Source of the DNA: an uncultured Planctomycetota bacterium
GTDB lineage: Bacteria > Planctomycetota > Brocadiia > CAIUPP01
Direction of reading: 5' to 3'
Length of the DNA stretch: 39,324 bases
Assembly (NCBI GenBank): GCA_903901045.1
Contig: CAIUPP010000039.1
Span: 1 to 39,324 of the forward strand
Made by a program: the position numbers and the translations under genes. Each line of letters opens with the position of its first letter. Positions within the stretch are counted from its first letter, which is position 1. This document shows, in pieces, positions 1 through 10,200 of this stretch. The notes under the pieces are model-generated. The model ran no database searches. It was not told the DNA's origin and saw nothing but the letters and a program-made list of their open reading frames with translations.

Positions 1-136
1 CATGGCCAACCTGAGCTACACCGGGCATTGGATCCAGAACGGCGGCACCCCCTCCACCGACGGGCGCCTCAACACCCCCACCGTCTGGCACCTCTTTGAC
101 ACCGCCAAAGGCCTCGATGCCGGCGCTCCGATGTGA
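1..136 (+). CDS. Type II-like pseudopilin, C-terminal end only (partial)
   Basis: An open frame enters from the left edge and ends at TGA 134-136. The 44 visible residues end in WHLFDTAKGLDAGAPM. This matches in style the tail of the complete pseudopilin at 23938-25137, which ends [15 protein letters not shown] and then a few more residues. The family has an N-terminal type IV pilin-like methylation helix and a C-terminal H-X9-DG region, and is exported through a type II/IV pilus-like system. Only the tail is visible, so the call rests on this resemblance and on the terminator that follows. The ATG at position 2 is probably internal, not a start. Confidence 0.55.
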   Translation, partial: MANLSYTGHWIQNGGTPSTDGRLNTPTVWHLFDTAKGLDAGAPM

Positions 137-182
137 GAGGAACCAGCCATTTGCGCTGGAGCTGCGTGCAGGCCGATGTGGG

Positions 183-220
183 AACAGGGCCGGCCCCGTA
201 TGAGTCGGCCCTGTTTTCTT
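183..220 (+). terminator. Rho-independent terminator
   Basis: The arms AACAGGGCCG (183-192) and CGGCCCTGTT (206-215) form a perfect 10-bp stem with a 13-nt loop, followed by TTTTCTT. It lies 46 nt after the stop of the partial pseudopilin gene and ends that transcript before the propeller gene. Confidence 0.8.
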
Positions 221-314
221 CGGAAGAACCCGGGTATTTCCATGCGCCGGGGCTGAGAGTTAGGATGTTCGTCAGAGCAGTATTCAGTTATCAGGGATTT
301 TGGGAGATGTTTCC

Positions 315-2393
315 ATGAGACGAGCAGGATTTGCCGTTGTGCTCACCGCATTGGTCGCCATGATTGGGTTCGCCCAGCCGGCGAAGGTTTCTCCGCAGGG
401 GTTGCGGGTGGAGTCGATTGGCACGCCCGTGAAGAGCGCGCGCTACTGGACGACGGGACTCTCGCCCAACCCGCGCGGCGGGTACAATTTCATCACCCAG
501 ATATACAACGTCGACAAGAGCGGGAAGATGGATACGGACTGGGTGGTTCTGGACCTGGCTTCCGGCCAGCCGGCGAAGCGGTTCACCTTCCCCGGCTATG
601 CCAACTCGAACTTCCAGATAGAGAACCAGTTGCGCGCCGCCAATGGGCGCATATTCTTCGCCATTCAGGGCACGCGCTTTTGCTATTACGACCCGGAAAC
701 GGAAACGATCGGAATGATCGGACCGCTATTTCCCGCCACCCCCGGGGGGCCCGGCTTCTTCTATCAGAACCAGATCGGGCCGGATGGGCTGCTTTATTCG
801 ACGACCCAGTCCAGTGACGGGTTCACCTACCTGGCCGTCGTCAACCCCGATACGCTCACCTTCAAGACCTTTGAAAAGATAGGCGGCAAGGTGCGCAAGG
901 AGATGCTGACTTACGGGTACTGGATCGAAGTGGATCCGCCGTGGGTCTACGTCTGCGTGGGGCAGGAAACCTGGGCGCTGGTGGCCGTGAACACGGAAAC
1001 TTCCGAGAGCAAGGTGCTGGCGGAGGTCCCTGCTCCCTATCGGATATCGTTCAATTCGCGCGAGCATGTCCGCGTTTCCATTACCTCGGAGTACACCGGG
1101 ACCGACATGGGGGAGGGCACTTTCAAGGACAACGTGCTCTATGTTCCCTCGCAGAAGGTGAAGACGGAGTACTTCTGGCTTGCCGCCGACAAGATGATCC
1201 CGGCGATGCAGAACTACAATGCGGCGGAACTCCCCTTCACGCCGCGCAGCATGAAGAAGTTCCCGCCTCTTGAACTGACAAAGACCAAGGCGCTGCCGCT
1301 GGGCACTCCGCCGGAGCTGGACCTTTCCGGTCTGGGCCTGGTGGTCGATAACAGTTTCACAGTCAAGTGGCGTCCGGCCGGCTCGCCCACCGCGGCGGAA
1401 TGGCGCACGGCGTCGTTCCCGTTGAAGAACGTCATCGGGATCAAGATTCAGTCACTCATTGCCTTGAAGGACGGAACCCTGCTGGGCAATGCGGAACAGT
1501 ACAACGGCTTCTTCCGCTACAAGCCGGCGGATAACAAGCTGGCGTACTATGGCAAGGCCGGACCGAGCCAGCCCGTGATCGCCGAGGCTGACGGGAAGGT
1601 CTATTTCACCGGCTACCCCAACAGCGTGTTGTACGTTTACGATCCCGCGAAGCCGTGGACTTGTCCTTTCCCCGCCGATTTCGCGGCCATCTCGAAGGCC
1701 GAGTTGAACCCGCACGTGCTGGGACAGTTCGCGGTGAAGACCGGGACGCACTACGCCTACGGCCTCGTCGCGGAGGGCGGAAGGCTCTACATGTACGGGC
1801 GCCGCGAGCGTCAGGGTCAGGGCGGCGGAGTGGGATACTATGACATCGCTTCCGGCAAGTTCGAGGGCACCAATGCGAACCTGAACTTCCTGGTGCCGCG
1901 CGGCTTCGCCGTGATGCCGGCCCTCAAGAAGATTGTCTACTCCGGCGAACTCATCGATGACCCGACCCACCCGACCGAGAAACCGGCCGAGGCGCAGTTG
2001 GTCGTCTATGATATGGAGATGAAGGAGCTGAAGCGGATCACCGTGAAGCCGGGACTGGCCTCGACGGGCTGGCTCTACGTAGCGCCCTCCGGCAAGCAAA
2101 TCGTGGGCGTGTTGAATACACCGACCGACAAGGCCATTTACCTTTTCGACATGGAGACGGAAAAGCTGGTCAAATGGGTCACGCTGACGGACGCGATTGA
2201 CTGGGTGTCCACGAACCCGAAAGATGGCAAGTGGTTTGGAAGAGTGAAGTCAACGCTGGTCCAACTGGATCCCGCGACACTCGACGTGAAGCCGATCGGG
2301 GATCTCGGGCGCGCCCTGGCGTACCCGGTATGGCAGGCCGGCGTGCTCTATGGAACGGACGGCCCGGAATTGTTCAAGGTGACGTTGCCGTAA
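315..2393 (+). CDS. Secreted beta-propeller protein of unknown function
   Basis: The product is about 692 residues. It begins MRRAGFAVVLTALVAM, a signal peptide ending near GFAQP, so it is exported. ATG 315 is chosen over TTG 300 because GGGAGA at 302-307 is a good ribosome-binding site and the signal peptide then starts cleanly. The rest is built of repeated short beta-strand units such as NRRG-free patterns of the type YDPETET, LYVYDPAKPW, VVYDMEMKELK and YLFDMETEKL. This is the look of a YVTN/quinoprotein-type propeller with seven or more blades. No catalytic motif is recognised. Terminators at 183-220 and 2417-2455 flank it, so it is probably monocistronic. It may bind or sense a polymer outside the cell, or be a lyase-like propeller; the sequence does not decide. 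Confidence 0.7.
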   Translation: MRRAGFAVVLTALVAMIGFAQPAKVSPQGLRVESIGTPVKSARYWTTGLSPNPRGGYNFITQIYNVDKSGKMDTDWVVLDLASGQPAKRFTFPGYANSNFQIENQLRAANGRIFFAIQGTRFCYYDPETETIGMIGPLFPATPGGPGFFYQNQIGPDGLLYSTTQSSDGFTYLAVVNPDTLTFKTFEKIGGKVRKEMLTYGYWIEVDPPWVYVCVGQETWALVAVNTETSESKVLAEVPAPYRISFNSREHVRVSITSEYTGTDMGEGTFKDNVLYVPSQKVKTEYFWLAADKMIPAMQNYNAAELPFTPRSMKKFPPLELTKTKALPLGTPPELDLSGLGLVVDNSFTVKWRPAGSPTAAEWRTASFPLKNVIGIKIQSLIALKDGTLLGNAEQYNGFFRYKPADNKLAYYGKAGPSQPVIAEADGKVYFTGYPNSVLYVYDPAKPWTCPFPADFAAISKAELNPHVLGQFAVKTGTHYAYGLVAEGGRLYMYGRRERQGQGGGVGYYDIASGKFEGTNANLNFLVPRGFAVMPALKKIVYSGELIDDPTHPTEKPAEAQLVVYDMEMKELKRITVKPGLASTGWLYVAPSGKQIVGVLNTPTDKAIYLFDMETEKLVKWVTLTDAIDWVSTNPKDGKWFGRVKSTLVQLDPATLDVKPIGDLGRALAYPVWQAGVLYGTDGPELFKVTLP

Positions 2394-2416
2394 ATTCCGG
2401 CTGCGATGTGGTTGGG

Positions 2417-2455
2417 AATGGAGGGCTGCCTGCGAACCGGCAGCCCTCCATTTGG
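2417..2455 (+). terminator. Strong stem-loop terminator after the propeller gene
   Basis: A perfect 14-bp stem runs from AATGGAGGGCTGCC (2417-2430) to its complement at 2439-2452, with an 8-nt loop. Only a short T stretch follows (TTT at 2451-2453). It starts 23 nt after the stop at 2393 and separates the propeller from the oxidoreductase operon. Confidence 0.75.
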
Positions 2456-2507
2456 TCTCAGGAGATTTCAGACGCACCCCGTCAGTCCGCACGTTACGGA
2501 GTCTCTC

Positions 2508-3680
2508 ATGAAAAGCTTCGGCGTTGGCATCATCGGCTGCGGCGCGCGCACGCGCTGGATCGCCAAGTTGTTGATGGAAGCCGACAAGCGCATTCGCGTG
2601 GCGGCCGTCTGCGACCCTTCAGCCAAGTCCGTTGAGCTGGCCCGCGAGACGTTCGGGCGCGATCTGACGGTCTGCGGAAGTTGCCGCGAGCTTCTGAACA
2701 GCCCCGGCATGGACTGGGTGATGATCGGCTCCTGGAATTGCTGCCACCGGGAGCACGCCGTAGCCGCGCTCCGGGCCGGCAAGCACGTCTTCTGCGAGAA
2801 GCCGCTCGCGACGACCTGGCGGGATTGCCTGGCCATTCGAAAGGCCTGGCAGGCGTCCGGGCGTTCATTCTACATCGGGTTTACGCTGCGCTCGGCGCCG
2901 CATTACACCACGATCAAGAGGCTGATCGACGCGGGGACCATCGGCAAGATCGTAAGCATGGAGTTCAACGAGACGCTGGATTTCAACCATGGCGGCTTCA
3001 TCGTCTCCGACTGGCGGCGGCTGACGAAGAACGCCGGGACGCATCTGCTCGAGAAGTGCTGCCACGATATCGACTTGGCGAACTGGCTGGTGGGCAGTCG
3101 CGCGAGCCGCGTGGCCAGCTTCGGCGGACTCAATTTTTTCACGCCGGAGAATGCGGCGCACGTTCGCCGGCTGGGCAGGGACGGGAAAGGCCGGACGGCC
3201 TACTCCGCCTTCGACGGCGGGCAGGAAGTCAGCCGCCGGAACCCCTTCACTTGCGACAAGGACATTATCGACAACCAGGTCGCGATTCTGGAATACGCCA
3301 ACGGCGTGCGCGCCACGTTCCACACCAACCTGAATGCGGGGATTCCCGAGCGCCGGATGTACCTCTGCGGCTCCGAAGGGGCGATCCGCGCGGATTGCCG
3401 CGCGGGGCGCATCGAGATCAGGCGCATCGGGTTCGCGGAGCGGGTCCGCGCCGTCCGAGTCGTCGCAGAAGGAGCGCATGCCGGCGGCGATAATGCGCTC
3501 GCGCGGGATCTGGCCGCCTCCATCACCCGCGGCAAGCCCGCCACGGCGGATATGAATGACGCGTTGACTTCAGCGGCGACCTGCTTCGGCATCGACCGCG
3601 CCATGACGACGGGAAGCGTGGTGGAGATGTCGCCGTACTGGAGAGACCTGGCTCTTGAAACCCCGGCGGAGGCGCGATGA
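2508..3680 (+). CDS. Gfo/Idh/MocA family NAD(P)-dependent oxidoreductase
   Basis: The product is about 390 residues, usual for the family. The N-terminus holds a Rossmann motif, VGIIGCGAR (residues 5-13), and the family signature EKPLATT sits at about residues 97-103. A dehydratase/dehydrogenase-type C-terminal domain follows, with a His-Asp pair in KCCHDIDL (His about 186), where the family keeps its catalytic His. These enzymes oxidise or epimerise sugars, inositols or sugar acids with bound NAD(P). The start is ATG 2508 because GGAG at 2498-2501 is correctly spaced and the Rossmann strand begins at once; longer starts run back through the terminator. Its stop overlaps the next start by ATGA (3677-3680), so it is translationally coupled to the URO-D-like gene. 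The substrate cannot be read from the sequence. Confidence 0.88.
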   Translation: MKSFGVGIIGCGARTRWIAKLLMEADKRIRVAAVCDPSAKSVELARETFGRDLTVCGSCRELLNSPGMDWVMIGSWNCCHREHAVAALRAGKHVFCEKPLATTWRDCLAIRKAWQASGRSFYIGFTLRSAPHYTTIKRLIDAGTIGKIVSMEFNETLDFNHGGFIVSDWRRLTKNAGTHLLEKCCHDIDLANWLVGSRASRVASFGGLNFFTPENAAHVRRLGRDGKGRTAYSAFDGGQEVSRRNPFTCDKDIIDNQVAILEYANGVRATFHTNLNAGIPERRMYLCGSEGAIRADCRAGRIEIRRIGFAERVRAVRVVAEGAHAGGDNALARDLAASITRGKPATADMNDALTSAATCFGIDRAMTTGSVVEMSPYWRDLALETPAEAR

Positions 3681-4723
3681 CGACCCGCGATAATCTGAAG
3701 GCGCATCTGGACAAGCTCGAAGCCGCGTTCGACCCGGCCTGGGAGAGCCGCAAGCTGGAGCTGTGGAAACGCGCGCTGGAATGCGAGCCCATCGAGGGCG
3801 GGTTCCTCCCCCGAAGCGATCGCGCGGAGCCGGTGATCGACGACTGGCCCAGGGTCAGAGTGAACGCCGCGTTGCATGACCCGGAAGCGATGCTCCTGCA
3901 GCAGCTTCGCGAGGTGTATCGCGGCGTTCGCGCGCGCTCCTGGCGCATCCCCGGCATCCGCAGCAATTTCGGGACCGGCATCCTCTCCTCCGTCTTTGGA
4001 GCCCCGGTGTTCCTGATGGGTGAGAATCTGGACACCTTGCCGACCACGCGGTCGCTTTCGGCGCAGCAGATCACGCACCTCTTGTCGCGCGGGGCGCCGG
4101 AACTCACCGCCGGCTTCGGGCCGGCCGTATTTGAATATGCCCAGTTCTTTCGCGAGCAGTTCGCCCCTTATCGCCGCATCCGCGAAAACGTCTGGTTCGT
4201 CCACCCGGACCTCCAGGGTCCCATCGACGTGGCGGAGCTCCTCTGGGGGTCCGACCTCTTCTACGCCTTGAGCGACGAGCCCGACAAGGTCGCGGCCCTG
4301 CTCGAAATCATCACCGAAACCTACATTCGTTTCATGACGCGCTGGCTGAAGGAGAACCCCTCCCGGGAGGGCGGGAAATACCTCACGCACTGGGGCTTGC
4401 TGGCGAAGGGGCAGGTATTCCTTCGCAACGATTCGCTGATGAACCTCTCGCGCGCCACGTATGAGCGCTTCGTGCGTCCCTATGACGCGCGAATACTGGC
4501 GCAGTTCGGCGGAGGAGGCGTCCACTTCTGCGGCAAGGCGGACCACGTTGCGTCCGCCATGACGGAGTCCGGCGGGGTGACCATGCTCCAGGTCGCGCAA
4601 CCGGAGTTGAACGATATGGGAAAGATCATTGCGGCCACCCTGGGCCGAAAGGTGCCCCTGTGCTGCAAGCTCGTGGAAAGCATGAGAGGATTTGACCTGA
4701 GCCGGGCTTTTATACGAGAGTAG
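3677..4723 (+). CDS. Uroporphyrinogen decarboxylase-like (URO-D / corrinoid methyltransferase superfamily) protein
   Basis: The product is 348 residues, close to the usual URO-D length. The C-terminal part has VHFCGKADH with His 283 and Cys 285, and a later Cys pair at about 329-330. An H-x-C...C pattern of this kind is the zinc site of MtaA/MtbA-type methylcobamide:coenzyme M methyltransferases, which share the URO-D fold. True HemE uses other residues and sits in heme operons, so heme synthesis is unlikely. Context favours a catabolic role: it overlaps the oxidoreductase gene by 4 bp and precedes a hydrolase and an aminotransferase. Methyl transfer from a methylated sugar or similar substrate is possible but not shown. 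Many proteins of this kind in Planctomycetota and Lentisphaerota sugar clusters have no assigned reaction. Confidence 0.75.
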   Translation: MTTRDNLKAHLDKLEAAFDPAWESRKLELWKRALECEPIEGGFLPRSDRAEPVIDDWPRVRVNAALHDPEAMLLQQLREVYRGVRARSWRIPGIRSNFGTGILSSVFGAPVFLMGENLDTLPTTRSLSAQQITHLLSRGAPELTAGFGPAVFEYAQFFREQFAPYRRIRENVWFVHPDLQGPIDVAELLWGSDLFYALSDEPDKVAALLEIITETYIRFMTRWLKENPSREGGKYLTHWGLLAKGQVFLRNDSLMNLSRATYERFVRPYDARILAQFGGGGVHFCGKADHVASAMTESGGVTMLQVAQPELNDMGKIIAATLGRKVPLCCKLVESMRGFDLSRAFIRE

Positions 4724-4810
4724 AGTGGTAGGTCATTCCCGGTTTCCCGAAGCCGGAGCAGGGTAAAAAGACTTATTCAGTTCCCGGTCTGATATGGATG
4801 GAGAGCCGAC

Positions 4811-5869
4811 ATGGCTACTTGGCGACGGAGCGTCAGTCTCCTCGATTCCCTCACGTTCTGGTGCGAGCACTGGAAGCCGGATTGCGCCTTCAGCGGAAAG
4901 ACGCCCCGGGAATTTCAGGCCTGGCAGCGGCGGTTCCGCAAACTGTACGCGCAACTGATCGGCCCCTTGCCCCAGAGCGTTCCACTTCGCACCAAGGTGA
5001 TGGAGACCGTCGACTGCGGGGACCACCTGCGCAAGAAGATCCTCTTCGACTCCTCCTGGGGCGTGACGGTGCCGGCGTACCTGCTGGAGCCCAAGGGATT
5101 GAAGAAAGGGGAGAAGCGCGCGGGCATCCTGGCGTCGCACGGCCACGGCAGCGGCAAGGGCAGCGTCGTTGGAGTGGCCAGCGAACTCGGAAATGTCCAC
5201 GAGAAGGCAAGAGTCGCGCGGCAGAACAGCAACTACGGCCTTGAAGCCGTCCGGCGGGGATACGTCGTCATCGCTCCCGACTGGTGTCCGTTCGGGGAAC
5301 GCACGCCGAATCCCGAATGGGTTCGCGTCAACCGGGACCCCTGCGACATCACCAACCTGGCGTGGCAGTACTTCGGACGCCCGCTGCTCACCCAGAGCAT
5401 CTTCGACGGCATGCGCTGCGTGGACGTGCTCGCGAAGCACCCCCACGTCGACCCGCGCCGGATGGGAGTGATCGGCTTGAGCCAGGGCGGCACGATGGCG
5501 TCGCACCTGCTGATCAACGAGCCGCGCCTGCGCGCGGGAGTGGTCAGCGGCTATATCAGCACCCTGCGCGGCGACGCCCTGACGATGCGCGGCTGCGGCA
5601 ACACCTGCGGGGCGCAGCACGTTCCGGGCCTGCTGCGCCATGGCGACCTGCCCGACATGCTGGGGCTGATCTGCCCCAAGCCGGTTCTCTTTGAAATGGG
5701 CCGGCAGGAGACCTGCTTCCATTATCCGGACATGACGAAAGCGTACGCAACCGTGGAGAAGATATATCGAGCCGCCGGCCGCTCGGAATGCATCGCTCGC
5801 GATGACCATCCCAACGGCCATCGCTGGAGCGGCGCAAAGGCATGGGAGTGGTTGGAGAAATGGCTGTGA
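4811..5869 (+). CDS. Alpha/beta-hydrolase of the acetyl-xylan-esterase / dienelactone-hydrolase type
   Basis: The product is 352 residues with no signal peptide, so it is probably cytoplasmic. The nucleophile elbow is GLSQGG with Ser 224, preceded by the oxyanion-side motif SHGHGSGKG. Near the C-terminus, HPNGHRWSG supplies a candidate catalytic His at about residue 337. This layout fits Abhydrolase_7/AXE1-like esterases that remove acyl groups from sugars. ATG 4811 is preceded by GGAGAG at 4800-4805. It lies 87 bp after the URO-D-like gene and overlaps the start of the aminotransferase gene, so the run looks like one operon. The fold is well supported; the acylated substrate is inferred only from context. 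Confidence 0.82.
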   Translation: MATWRRSVSLLDSLTFWCEHWKPDCAFSGKTPREFQAWQRRFRKLYAQLIGPLPQSVPLRTKVMETVDCGDHLRKKILFDSSWGVTVPAYLLEPKGLKKGEKRAGILASHGHGSGKGSVVGVASELGNVHEKARVARQNSNYGLEAVRRGYVVIAPDWCPFGERTPNPEWVRVNRDPCDITNLAWQYFGRPLLTQSIFDGMRCVDVLAKHPHVDPRRMGVIGLSQGGTMASHLLINEPRLRAGVVSGYISTLRGDALTMRGCGNTCGAQHVPGLLRHGDLPDMLGLICPKPVLFEMGRQETCFHYPDMTKAYATVEKIYRAAGRSECIARDDHPNGHRWSGAKAWEWLEKWL

Positions 5870-7236
5870 CACCGATTGCGAAGGCAGGAAGTATTTCGGC
5901 GGCGGAGAAGTCTCCACTCGCGCTGTTTGGCGGAAGCAAGGCGATCGCGACGGACGAGGGCGACACGTTTACCTGGCCGATCGTCACGAAAGAGGATGAA
6001 GCGGCCGTCCTGGACGTTCTGCGCCGCGGCGCCATGAGCGGGTCGGACGTGACCCGGCAGTTCGAGAAGGAATTCGCCGCATGGCAGGGTGCCGCGTTCG
6101 CCCTGGCGCACAGCACCGGAACAGCCGCGATCGAAGCCGCCATGTTCGGATGCAAAGTGGGGATGGGAGACGAGATCATCTGCCCCAGCGTCACCTACTG
6201 GGCGGCCTGCCTGCAGGTTTACAGCCTGCGCGGCACCGTGGTCTTCGCCGACGTGGACCCCGACACGCTGTGCATCGACCCGAAGGACATCGAGCACCGC
6301 ATCACCCCGAGGACCAAGGCGATCATGGTGGTCCACTACCTCGGGCATCCGGCTGATATGGACGCGATCATGGCCATCGCGCGGCGGCGCGGGGTCAAGG
6401 TCATCGAAGACGTTTCCCACGCGCAGGGGGGGCTGTACAAGGGGCGCAAGGTGGGGAGCATCGGCGACGTTTCCGGAATCTCGCTGATGAGCGCCAAGTC
6501 TCTGGTGGCGGGCGAGGCCGGCATGCTCACCACCAACGACCGAGAGATTTACGAGCGCGCCTGCGGGTGGGGGCATTACGAGCGCTTCCTGATGCCGCAG
6601 GACTTGGAGACGCCGTACTTGAAGGAGAAGACCGGGCTGCCGCTGGGGGGGCATAAGTACCGCATGCACCAGATGAGCGCGGCCGTCGGGCGCGTGCAGT
6701 TGAAGCATTACGACGCGCGCTGCGAGGAAATCCGCAAAGCGATGAACTACTTCTGGGACTTGCTCGAAGGGGTACCGGGGCTTCGCGCCCACCGCCCCCC
6801 GGCGGACTCGAACAGCAACATGGGAGGCTGGTACGCGGCGCACGGGCACTACCGGCCGGAGGAGTTGGGTGGCTTATCCGTGACCCGCTTCACGCAGGCG
6901 GTGACGGCCGAAGGCTTCCGCAGCCGCCCCGGCGTGAATATGCCGCTGCACCTGCACCCGCTGTTCAACAGCATCGACGTATACGAGGAGGGGAAGCCGA
7001 CGCGCATCGCGCATTCCGACCGCGACCTGCGCCAGCCGCGCGGCAGCCTGCCGGTCACCGAGGGGATCGCGGCGCGCACTCTGAGCGTGCCATGGTTCAA
7101 GCAGTATCGGCCGGAGATCATCGAGGAGTACGCGCTGGCGTTCCGGAAGGCGGCTGCAAGCTACCGCGAACTGCTCAAGGAGGATCCGGGCAACCCGGAG
7201 ACGCTCGGCGGCTGGCACTTCTTCGCGCACAGGTGA
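5860..7236 (+). CDS. DegT/DnrJ/EryC1/StrS family PLP-dependent enzyme
   Basis: The product is about 458 residues, somewhat long for the family (usually about 370-420). The fold-type I signature is visible: HSTGTAAIEAAM for phosphate binding, VIEDVSHAQGG for the aspartate that contacts the pyridine nitrogen (about residue 184), and LMSAKSLVAGEAGML with the Schiff-base Lys at about 213. The family aminates keto-sugars or keto-inositols, or dehydrates amino-sugars. The start is ambiguous: ATG 5842, ATG 5860 and GTG 5866 are in frame. GGAG at 5854-5857 is too close to 5860 but well placed for GTG 5866, which would give a 4-bp overlap with the hydrolase stop. It is the last gene of the + strand run and converges with the large - strand gene. 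Confidence 0.85.
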   Translation: MAVTPIAKAGSISAAEKSPLALFGGSKAIATDEGDTFTWPIVTKEDEAAVLDVLRRGAMSGSDVTRQFEKEFAAWQGAAFALAHSTGTAAIEAAMFGCKVGMGDEIICPSVTYWAACLQVYSLRGTVVFADVDPDTLCIDPKDIEHRITPRTKAIMVVHYLGHPADMDAIMAIARRRGVKVIEDVSHAQGGLYKGRKVGSIGDVSGISLMSAKSLVAGEAGMLTTNDREIYERACGWGHYERFLMPQDLETPYLKEKTGLPLGGHKYRMHQMSAAVGRVQLKHYDARCEEIRKAMNYFWDLLEGVPGLRAHRPPADSNSNMGGWYAAHGHYRPEELGGLSVTRFTQAVTAEGFRSRPGVNMPLHLHPLFNSIDVYEEGKPTRIAHSDRDLRQPRGSLPVTEGIAARTLSVPWFKQYRPEIIEEYALAFRKAAASYRELLKEDPGNPETLGGWHFFAHR

Positions 7237-7291
7237 AGCCGCCCTGTCCGAAGATGCCGGCTGACGCCGGAAGTTGACGTCATTCCGCCGG

Positions 7292-10200
7292 TCATGGCAG
7301 CCTGAACCCGGCGACCTCACCTCCTGGCGTGATCACAAAGACCCTCGGTCCGCCCGACCGTTCCGGCAGCACATGGATGAAGCCGGGGCTGCCGGGCAGG
7401 ACATCGCGGTGTGTGACATGGCCGTCGTCAATCACCGCCACCGTCCCATCCTCGGCGCCGACGACCAGGCGTCTTCCGTCAACCACCCTCAGCGCGGTCG
7501 GCGGACTCGGCAATCGCAGCCCCCAGCGCTTTTCCAGCTTGTGATTGAACGCGAGGACGTAGCCGTTCCATAATGCCACGATCACTTCCTGTCTGCCATC
7601 GCCGTCAATGTCCGCCACCGCCATGGCGCGAACGTTCCGCCCCGTGAACACGCCGGGGGCCACCATGTAGCCTGGTCCGGGGCCGAAGCTCGCGTCGTAC
7701 AACGGTCGGCCGGCGACGTCCCGGTCAAGCACCCCCGCCTGCAACTCGTTTTGAAATCGGCGCAGTCCCTCCCCCCCGCCGATGTCCCAGACCTGCAGCC
7801 GGTTCCACGCCCCGTTTACGTCGCCGACTATCACCTTGCGACCGTCGCCGGCCAGCTCTTCGTAGAACAGGTAATGCCGGTTGATGTTGCACCAACCGTC
7901 AATGTAGGTCGCGCCGGGGGGCACATCGTGGAACCCGCGCGGCGCCGCATCCAGCGACCGGTTGTTCATCACCGGGACGCGATTATAGCCGCAGTGCTCG
8001 CGGCCGATCAGCAGGTTCAGCGACCCGCCCGGCCCCGGGATCACCTGGAACAGCGTGACCGTCCCCCAGAGCACCGGCAGGCGTCGCACCAGCATGCCGT
8101 CCGGGGTGAGGATTTCCAGCGTGCAGCAACTGCCCACGTACAGGAGGTTCCGCTGGTCCAGAAAGTCAGCCGAGTACAACCCGTGGATGCCATTCAGGCC
8201 CGGCGCCGACTTGTACCAGTACCGCTTGCCCCAGGTCAGCAGCACGGGGTCGATCTGCGAGACGAATTCCCAAGCGCGCCGGCCGCGCTCATCGAAGGCA
8301 ATGACCTTCTCATCCTCGCAACCGGCGATCAGCAACCGCGGCTCCGGCCAGTAGTGCAGCACGCGCACCGGTCCGTCGGTCGCCATGCGGCGGACGACGC
8401 GGCCACAGCGGTCCGACACCACCACGCTGGCGCCCTGTGCCAGGGCCAGGCAGCCCCCCGCCGCGTCGGGCAGGTCGATCACGTTGGCCACCGGGCCGCC
8501 GACGTTCGCGGCGATCTCGCGCGTCAGTCCCGGCGCCGCCAGCCACTGCTCAGCCCGCCACGCCTCTTTCAACCGCCGGAACGCTGCGGCGCTGCGCTGC
8601 GACTGCGACTCCAGATAAGCCTGCATTCCCTTCAGCACCTGAGGGTCAGGCCGACAGTCACCGAAGCGATGCCGGCCCGCTTTCAGGCGATGGACCGCGG
8701 GCGCGCCGCCGGCCACATGCACTGTCACGGGGGAAGCAGCCTGAATGACCAATTCGCCGCTATCGAAGTCCCAGTCGACATCCACTGGAGCGTCGCTGAC
8801 CAACAGCGGCTTTGGAGCCCCCCCGGAGGCGCTGGAGGAAGCCGCAACGCACTCCACGTCCAGCCCCCAGAGGTGATCGGACGCGACTACGGCGACCCCC
8901 GCCCTTACGCCCTCGTGTTCACCAACGACGGCCATGGCCGGTTCGGGCAGCGCGAGGGCCGCGGCGTTGTCCCCGATCGGCGTGCAGCGCCCGCCGGTGA
9001 CCCCCAACAGCGAGAAGAGCCGCTGGGGCTGCTTCCCCTTCACCGCGCCCCGCCATGTCATCGCGACCTTTGCCCCGGCCGTCTCAACGTGCAATCGCTG
9101 CGACACCGCCAGCGGCGGGTTCGCGGCTGTCGCCGCGCTGTCGAAAGACCACCCCAGCAGGATCTCAAGGTCCGGCTGATCCTCTTCGCAGGCCAGCGCG
9201 TCCACGATCAGCGCGTAGCGGTTCGAGCGCAGAGCCAGCGTCCGTTGCCAGGACGCGACACCCGCGCGCGGAACGACGGTCACCGCGCCTGCGGTGAGGC
9301 CCAGAACCTCGGCGCGCTGGAGCACTGCGTCCTGACTCAGGTGCGACGGCACGATGCCGCCGGCCCGGGTGAATACCTGGTTCTCCGCGCCGGACAAGAG
9401 GGTTCTGCCCGCCAGGCGCAGCTCCCAGATGGAGCAGGTGTGAAACAACTCCCGCCCGCTGTTATATCCTTTCAGCAGCACAAAATCGCCGGAGTCGTCG
9501 GCTGCACTGCGGTAACTCGCGTACTGGAAGGCCTGCTCGATGCTCAGGTCGCTTTCGCGCGAACGCCAATGCGCCGGCGTGAAGCGTTCGACATTCCAGC
9601 GCCCCGTCATGTCCGTCGGTTCGCTCGCCGACAGGCTCGCATCGGGCCAGAACGACTGCCCCACGCGGAAGCCGCCGGTATCGATGCCCGTGCGCTCCCG
9701 GTAGCACAGCCACCGGCCGTCACCTGTGAGGTAGGCCGCCATCTGGAACATATTCAGGGCGGCGAAGTCGGTGGCCCAATCGGGGCGCCGGCCGGTGATC
9801 AGGATTTCCTGCGCCCGGAGCAGCGCCGCCAGCGCGCCGTTGCGTCGCGGTTCGGGATCGCGGCTGAGAACCAGATAGCTGAGCACGGGCGCCAGGCCGG
9901 TGCCGTACCAGAACAAGTCCTGGCTTTCCCCAGCCACCCAGACCGGTGGGTGATGCAACGGGCTGAAGAACCAGCGCGCACCCGCCAGGGCCTTCTGCCA
10001 GACCGGGTCGGGGTAGTCGCGGGCGAAATAGCGGGCCAGGCAGTACAAGCACATGGCGGCCCATTCCTCATGCCGTGAGCCGATCCGCGCCGGCGGAGCG
10101 GTGAGCCGGCAGACCAGCTCAATGCCCCGTCCGTGCGCCACCTGCCGCGCAAATGCGTTGGTGATCCTCAGCCGTTCGTCGTCGCTGAAAACAGGGCTTT

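Noticed and set aside
3200-4600. A 466-codon open frame on the - strand
   Set aside because: It is antisense across the oxidoreductase and URO-D-like genes, both of which show family motifs and coupled stop and start codons.
7751-10078. A 775-codon open frame on the + strand
   Set aside because: It lies wholly antisense to the large - strand gene 7292-11047, is rich in Arg, Pro, His and Gln as shadows of GC-rich genes are, and shows no domain. The sense strand has recognisable domains throughout.
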